A stretch of DNA of 64,000 nt from Halocaridina rubra (Eukaryota; Arthropoda; Malacostraca; Decapoda; Atyidae): positions 37,501-101,500 of the forward strand of contig JAXCGZ010007581.1 of the NCBI GenBank assembly GCA_037179515.1, given 5' to 3'. The notes beneath the pieces are model-generated. The model saw nothing but the letters and a program-made list of their open reading frames with translations, was not told the origin of the DNA and searched no databases. The position numbers were made by a program, and so were the translations under genes. Position 1 is the first letter of the stretch. Each line of letters starts with the position of its first letter. Shown here piece by piece: positions 57,956 through 64,000 of this stretch.

Positions 57956-58323
57956 TACACTACAAAAATATTGACCAGTTCTTGGAATAACGCGAAGATA
58001 GGTTCTTAGAAGTGACATGCAATGTAAAAATCGCGTTATGTAACAAGTCATTTTCCATAGGAAACAATGATAATGGGCATAGATACGTTTCACAACCGTA
58101 CATAGACACACTATGCCAAAGATATACGATAAGTAAAACATACTTTATAAGCACATAACAAAGCAGAAAGACCTGTAGTTATTTATATTAACATGCAAAT
58201 AGTGTACAGTATAAAAAATATAAAGATTAACTGTACAGTAAACAAATTAATGCACTCTCTTATGCGGTAGGCAACTGGCATACACTGGGACGTGCATGGT
58301 GGCGGTGAGCACGTAACTTAAGG
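57956..58323. other. Unassigned sequence before the tandem repeat
   Basis: AT-rich, no coding pattern. The last 60 bp are less AT-rich and may be a decayed repeat unit edge. Confidence 0.4.
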
Positions 58324-58950
58324 GGTAGAAGAGGAGGAGGATGCGGGAGAACGAACCTCTATCTGCAAACGTTTTTGCCCTTGCACGCTTTTTCCCTGAC
58401 GATATTATATGGCAAGATTGTTTGCTGTTTGTTCTTAATGCTTTCTTTTCATTCTCTCCATAATATCTGATTGCATTAAGTGGTAGAAGAGGAGGATGAT
58501 GTGGGAGAACGAACCTTTATCTGCAAACGTTTTTCCGCCTCTGTATCAGCTGATGCACTCTCGCACGCTATTTCCCTGACGATATTATATGGCAAGTTTG
58601 TTTGCTGTTTGTTTTAAATGCTTTTTTTCCATTCTCTCCATAATATCCGATCGCATTAAGAGGTAGAAGAGGAGGAGGATTCGGGAGAACGAACCTCTAT
58701 CTGCAAACGTTTTTCCGCCTTCGTAAGCTGATGCACTCTCACAAGCTATTTCCCTGACGATATTATATGGCAAGTTTCCTTGCTGTTTATTCTTTAGGCT
58801 TTTTTTCCATTCTCTCCATAATGTCCTATCACATTAAGCGGTAGAAGATGAGGAGGATGTAGGAGAACGAACCTCTATCTGCAAACGTTTTGCTGCCTCC
58901 TTATCAGCTGATGCGTTCTCGCACGCTTTTCCCTGACGATATACAAACCT
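58324..58950. repeat. Tandem repeat, about four units of ~158-180 bp
   Basis: GGTAGAAGAGGAGGA-type starts recur at 58,324, 58,482, 58,662 and 58,840. Each is followed by GGGAGAACGAACCT, ATCTGCAAACGTTTT, a TTTCCCTGACGATAT block, GGCAAGTTTGTTTGCTG-type sequence and ATTCTCTCCATAATATC. The last unit is cut after the TTCCCTGACGATATAC block. Unit spacing is 158, 180 and 178 bp. The region 58,951-59,190 that follows shows no feature. Confidence 0.92.
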
Positions 58951-59189
58951 TAATACAAACACAGTAAGAACAAACGATATATCCACGCAGCATGCTGGGT
59001 AAAGAGACACTGAAGCACATGGCAGCATGGTGGAAAAGTGCCTCCGAGGCGATCGATTATTTACTAAAATGAAATTTTTTTCAAATTTTTTGGACGGGCG
59101 TTATTTGTGTATTTCGCATATTTTTACTATTATTTTTGGGGGCAATATTCCAATTTCGCGGATTTTAAACACGCATAAAAAGCGAACTG

Positions 59190-60430
59190 AGTGTACTTCC
59201 TTATATCCAGCAAAGAAATATTCTACGGAGCTTAAAAATATGATCTCTAGTTCTAGAGCCAGCCATATCAAAATATCGATCCCTATGCACTTTGTCAAAA
59301 CCATGAAGCAATTAAAAACCAGTCACCATATCCCCCTCATTCTTTTAGCTTCAAGTGATGGTAAGTCTAATTCCCTAGGCCTCTCCTCGTAACTGAGTTT
59401 GCGTATATCTGGCACCAGTTTTGTGGCAAGTCTTTGAAATCTTTCCAGCTTATTATGTGCTTTTTCAAGTGTGGATTCCAAAAGAGGGTTGCATATTTAA
59501 ACTTTGGCCTCACATAGGTTACATAAATATTTCTGGGACTAAGGTAAAGTGCTCCTGATAGCATCTCCCCATCAAGACGTGGCTACAGTAAAAATCCAGT
59601 TATCTCTGTTCTATGGCTATCAAATTTTGGCCTCACATATAGTACTCATAAATTAGTATTTCTTTGTACTGTATTTATGAGTGAAAGCAACCCCTCTACA
59701 GTATATGCTAAGAATACATGCGCTGCCAAATAAAAGAGTATTTATGAAGAGAAATCTGCCAATACTTGAACCCTTGATCCTTTTTACTTAAGAGTCTTCA
59801 AGTTCCTTTCTCAGTTTTGTATAACTGAACATGATTGATTTTGCCTCTTCCCAATCTCATAATATTACAATTTGAAGTACTGAACTTCATTAAGTGTTTA
59901 TTTAGTTATTTAAACCTCTGTAAAATCTGTTCATAGTGGAAGGCCAGTGCTATCATTCCTCCAGTCAAACTCTAACTTTCTCATCTTTCCTATCTATGTG
60001 AAATCTTATTCAAGACATTTCCACCTATTCCTGTCAATATTTGCAGCTTCTCAGGAAGTGTTCCCAATGAAATAATATGAAAAGCCTATTGAAAATCTCA
60101 GGATACGCAATCTTCCCAGTTATCTCCTTCTTGTAAGATGAGGCTTCCCTCATCATAAAACTCCAGCAAGTTTGTTAATATAGACCTGTCCACTAGCAAA
60201 TAGTTAAATGACTACTATAGATCAATCATATGCCTTCTCAATAGCGTCTCCATCAGTTTGCAAAATATACTATTCAAAGCAACTGGTCTATTGTTGAGAG
60301 CTGTGTCTCTAGTCTCTTCTTTAAAACTAGATTGAATGTTTATTTGTTTCCGGATACATGTACTTGGATTCTTCCCAGCTTCCTAAGACTTTTCAAACAT
60401 GATGCAGAGAGCTGCAGATAGCGGAATTCT
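59190..60430 (-). mobile_element. CR1-like LINE copy, minus strand, decayed
   Basis: 3' coding parts at 59,190-59,535 (complement encodes NIYVTYVRPKFKYATLFWNP among others) are followed by a poorly matching interval, then RT parts from about 59,860 to 60,430. The latter include the LMKFSTS-like phrase and, upstream, the equivalents of the EWIKTYLEG, KAFDTVPH and NYRQVSLTS regions in broken frames. The true 3' terminal block is missing, so the copy is truncated at both ends. Confidence 0.75.
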
Positions 60431-60500
60431 GTAATTACCTGTTATATGTTTATGGAAAAGTCTTAAGTTCATAACTCCAACTCTCATATTAGTTGGCTAT
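60431..60500 (-). mobile_element. Decayed CR1 tail abutting another CR1
   Basis: GTAATTACCTGTTATATGTTT followed by AGTTCATAACTCCAACTCTC is a diverged form of the CR1 3' block. It starts right at the 5' end of the 59,190-60,430 copy in the same orientation. Confidence 0.6.
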
Positions 60501-61249
60501 TCATGGTTGTTTATCATATCTTCTGTTACAAAACAGTCAGCAGGTTTCTCAAGGCGTTGTTAATTTCTCAAATGGTTCAGTTTAAGTGCTATAAATATAA
60601 AGTTTTAGACATGTGATAATTCAGATGTAATGTGGAGACTTAGATGGTTATAAAATCCAGCTCCCTTAATAACTGATTGTATACCCACTCTGTCATGTTG
60701 GTGAAGGTTAAGATAATGAGAGAAGTATTGGAACCTCGATATATTTACACTACTTCTCTCAATTTCTTAATATTTTTTTTTTTAAACATATATTAAGAGG
60801 AAGTCAAGTCGAACAGTTGATATGCTCCCTCACTCTCTCTTTAGCTCTCTCCCTCCCTCCAGGAAGACAAATGTGCCTGTTTAATATTTTACACAAAAAT
60901 GCATGCCAAGAAAGCCTCCTCATATCAGGATTCATAGAAAGCTACATCAGCATCACTATCACTTTCATAATTTGAAGACACCTTCTGCGCTACTACAAGT
61001 GGGAACGGCATATACAGTTTCACGGTTTTTACACACAAAAATTAATAGAGGCACGGTGATATAAATCGAGTATATCCAGAAGAGCAATATACAAAAGTTT
61101 AATAGATAAAAGGCATTAAAAATCTGAAACATTTCATCACAAACCTCCATAAAAATATGAAAGACGACTGAAAAAAATTAAATCATCTACTTGCCAGCAA
61201 ATTCTACAAATGTTACTAGCTGAAGTTGTTCTAGTAACTCTGTTCAGGA
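60501..61249. other. Unassigned sequence with one coding-like stretch
   Basis: A minus-strand 28-codon frame at 60,925-61,011 (MPFPLVVAQKVSSNYESDSD and onward) looks slightly coding-like but has no supported splice partner. Otherwise AT-rich without features. Confidence 0.3.
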
Positions 61250-61480
61250 GGTTCAACTAATATTATCATTGTTCGTCTTCATCTACAGCATAAACAAAAT
61301 GCTCCTCAGTTCTATGCTCAGCGTATTGTTTTGATGTTAGATCTAATCGGTTTCAACTCCAAAGATTATACATGTATCCTGCTTGCCTCCCCTGATAAGC
61401 ACATCTACCATAATTAAACCATGTTTTATATTTGATGCGAAGATTTACCGTTCCTTATGGAGCCCTTTTATCAAAGACGT
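61250..61480 (-). mobile_element. Fragment of the third LINE family
   Basis: ATGTTAGATCTAATCGGTTTC and AACTCCAAAGATTATAC match AGTTAGACCTGATAGGTTTC and GACTCCATAGATTATAC at about 28,113-28,150, with the following CCTGATAAGCACATCTACC and TTAAACCATG phrases also conserved in order. The fragment corresponds to the region upstream of the reverse transcriptase. Confidence 0.7.
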
Positions 61481-64000
61481 CAGCCACAACTCTGCTTAAT
61501 GATCTATTCATATGATCTTGATGTATTCTCTAAGGTGCACAGTAGGTACCTTCTCCCAGTGTGGATAAGGAATAGTGGACAAACAGAAACCCAGCACATT
61601 CCAAGAGGAACTAATGGTTGTGGATGGGAATAAATTGAGATATCATATTGGGAGTCTTAATGTCATCTTAAAGGAATTTAGAAAAAGGATATCAAAATGT
61701 GGAGTGAAGGAATGTTGTGACCTATAAAGGTTGGAAAAAAAAATAAAACTTTTGTTAGCTACAAGAGTAGTTTTTTGATTGATACTCCACCTTGGTAAGG
61801 AAATGAATCGAGGAAAAAATGAAGAGGATATTCACGAACAAGACCAAAGGAATAATAAGAGATAATGAGATTTTACAAACAAATAGAAAAATAAGAGAAA
61901 AAGAAACCAAACTGTGATACCTCTGGGGCTAAAAGTGAAGAAGATAAATAAGTGCCTTTAATAGAAAATCAAAACAATCCCTACCAGAAAAGACAAAATA
62001 ATGTAAACACACCCAGAATATAAAGCACTTATGTCATGGAGATACCAAAGGGCAGAGAATCTTGCTAATAAGAGACCGTATTTGCACCCTCACCACAAGG
62101 TTTTAAAACATATGAGGAAGAAACAGGCCAAAATAACATCAGATTGGACGTAATAAAGACCATTCTCTGGAAAGTGGTAAAGATATAACACAAAGTAGAG
62201 AAAATGATGGTAAAAGCCATAAAAATAAAGAATACTCGCTAAAATGATTAAGACCTATAAAAATTAAATGGGGGACAACAAAAAGTAGTTAAACGGCCTC
62301 CACTGGAGAGAGAGAAAAAAAAATGAAGAGGGATACACCGGTGAGTAATAGCTATGGAAAAAGTTTTCTAATAAAATGCATCACCTGTGAACGAACATAC
62401 AAGGTATATTTACAATTTAATTAATAAGAAGCACAAAGTAGCCGTACAAGAGGAACTAACATACACTATGCAAGGGCAACCTCACCCTTTAAACTTTATC
62501 CCTGTACACAAACGCTACTGAGAGGAATCAAAACCAAGTAAATAATGCAAGGGCATTCAAAACATGAGTAAAAGGTCTCTTCACCCTGGGCATCACGGCC
62601 AAAACAAAGGGGAAAGATATTTGTCATGAATGGACCCTTCTCTGCAATTCCATTCCCTAAAATAAAAAATAATAATACTGTATACCTAAACAAAGACAAT
62701 ATGAAGTTGAAGACCTGAATGCAAATGCAAAATGGGAACACCTCACAAAAATGCAGTTAAATTCATCCTCAACAAAAGGCAAGTGAAAAAGAGGCAAGGG
62801 AAGCCATGATGATTAATAAGGCACTTGAATAAGAATATTGAGAAGGGTCGACAGAGTATCAGTAAATGCCAAAAATAGCCTCACAAAAAGGGAAGTAAGA
62901 GCAGTGAAGCAGGAATAGGAAACTTAAAAAAATACAGGAATAAATATTTTCAACAAGGAAACTAGTGCAGCCTCCACTAGAGTAAAATAATGAAAATTCA
63001 AGATAAGGATAACTCAGTAGGGATAACGAAGTAGGAAAAAAACACAAAACTAGCCAATACTAAAGGGACAGGGAGTAATGAGAGAGGGAAAATGGAGCTA
63101 GTTTCTATCCTAATCTCATTGTAAATGAAGAGAAAAATAAACCAATAGAAGAAAACTTCAAGAGAAATAAACAACACATCCAAATGTTCAGAATCCCAAG
63201 CATATGCTTTGAAAGACTGTGAAATATGGCACTTATTAAAGATATGGAATAAGCAGCTAATGCAGTGCAACAGCATCCACTCGTATAGATAATAAGTCAT
63301 ATCTGTACAAGCATCAAACAAAGTACGGCCTCAATGAAAACAATAACTCAGTATGGTGAATAATTAACAAAATAGTTTGTTACTAAAATAAAACAGCATG
63401 CAAGAGATTGACTTTTAATTAAAAAAAAAAGTCTACATCATGCGTAAATATATCAGAAGAATGTAAAAATACGTATATTTCACAAGATTTGCCAATGAAG
63501 TAAAAAAAAAATCTGATCATTTGAGAGAAGGATTGTATATCTTAATAAATATGCCCTTCACTGACTATATCAACACCCTACACTCCTAAATGTATACAAA
63601 ATAAAAAACATATACTTAAGAAAAATATATTTTCTTAAGATTTCCTCTTCCTGAACTTGACTACAGTATTTGACATTAATTTTATTTACTCAACATCTTT
63701 GCAGACGTACCAATAACTCATGTAAACTGACACAATTTTAACCATATACAGAGGTAGTATAGTTATAAATTCAGCCACTAAATCTTACAATAAAAAAATT
63801 ACGGTTGTAGAATCCCAGTACTACATATGTTACTAAGTAAACAAAATAGATTGTATTAATCTAAATACGTCGATACTTAGGAAATGGAAGCATGTATGAA
63901 ATAAGTTTTAAAAAAGTTTTCACCAAAGTAGTAAGGACATAATATACTATGCTAATATATATAGATGTTAAAATACTATCCCCTTTTCAATATTCCGGGT
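61481..64000. other. AT-rich sequence, no recognisable gene or repeat
   Basis: The last 2.5 kb contain only short, low-complexity open stretches. The 5' exons of the ankyrin/DPY-30 gene were not found here and may lie beyond the window. Confidence 0.5.

Noticed and set aside
60925..61011. A 28-codon minus-strand exon (MPFPLVVAQ and onward)
   Set aside because: Slightly coding-like, but no splice partner of matching phase or homologous protein could be identified.
61555..61612. A possible upstream exon of the ankyrin gene (acceptor CCATTAG, donor GTACCT)
   Set aside because: The open frame gives a hydrophobic peptide, the phase that would fit exon 1 is not the best one, and the splice signals are weak.

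Overview
This is an AT-rich arthropod nuclear DNA window, most likely from a decapod crustacean. That call is an inference from the invertebrate-type arginine kinase, the kilobase-scale introns, short TTAGG-type tracts (the arthropod telomere word), and the mix of CR1-like and Jockey/I-like LINEs, Ty3/Gypsy, Tigger/pogo and piggyBac-like elements, with long (TA)n arrays.

Two cellular genes are well supported, both on the minus strand. The first is a gene of at least nine coding exons running from 57,425 (5' end beyond or unseen) to 9,959. Its exons join in a continuous reading frame of 416 residues: a low-complexity, Ser-rich N-terminal part with an RRGS motif, a DPY-30-like dimerisation motif, then about seven to eight ankyrin repeats. 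It has two homologous candidate last exons (13,132-13,248 and 9,959-10,039). The second is an intact, intronless 388-codon arginine-kinase paralogue (47,589-48,755), lying in the same orientation inside the 20.5-kb intron between the first two exons of the ankyrin gene.

Almost everything else is transposon debris, mostly sitting in the introns. From left to right: a decayed minus-strand Gypsy (1-2,810); a piggyBac-like remnant (3,052-3,600); a CR1 LINE with an internal deletion (4,066-6,072) and a second CR1 tail; a Tigger (6,200-8,950) split by a CR1; old CR1 copies (14.9-16.9 kb); a nearly full-length Jockey/I-type LINE (17.1-20.4 kb); CR1 copies (21.3-22.9 and 25.1-25.7 kb); a third LINE family plus an RNase H fragment (26.9-29.0 kb); a complete Tigger with terminal repeats and a TA duplication (29,060-31,669); a Gypsy with two LTRs (31,875-35,976); two CR1 elements each interrupted by a Jockey/I-type LINE (37.2-39.8 and 41.05-42.05 kb); a cluster of long (TA)n arrays with a tRNA-like SINE (39.9-47 kb); a palindromic TTAGG-cored element near 56.0 kb; a ~178-bp tandem repeat (58.3-58.95 kb); and further LINE pieces to 61.5 kb. 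The last 2.5 kb show nothing recognisable. No prokaryotic-type operon, rRNA, CRISPR or functional tRNA is present.

The most interesting signals are the gene pair (an ankyrin/DPY-30 protein with switchable C-termini hosting an intact phosphagen kinase gene) and several nested transposon structures that give relative insertion ages.
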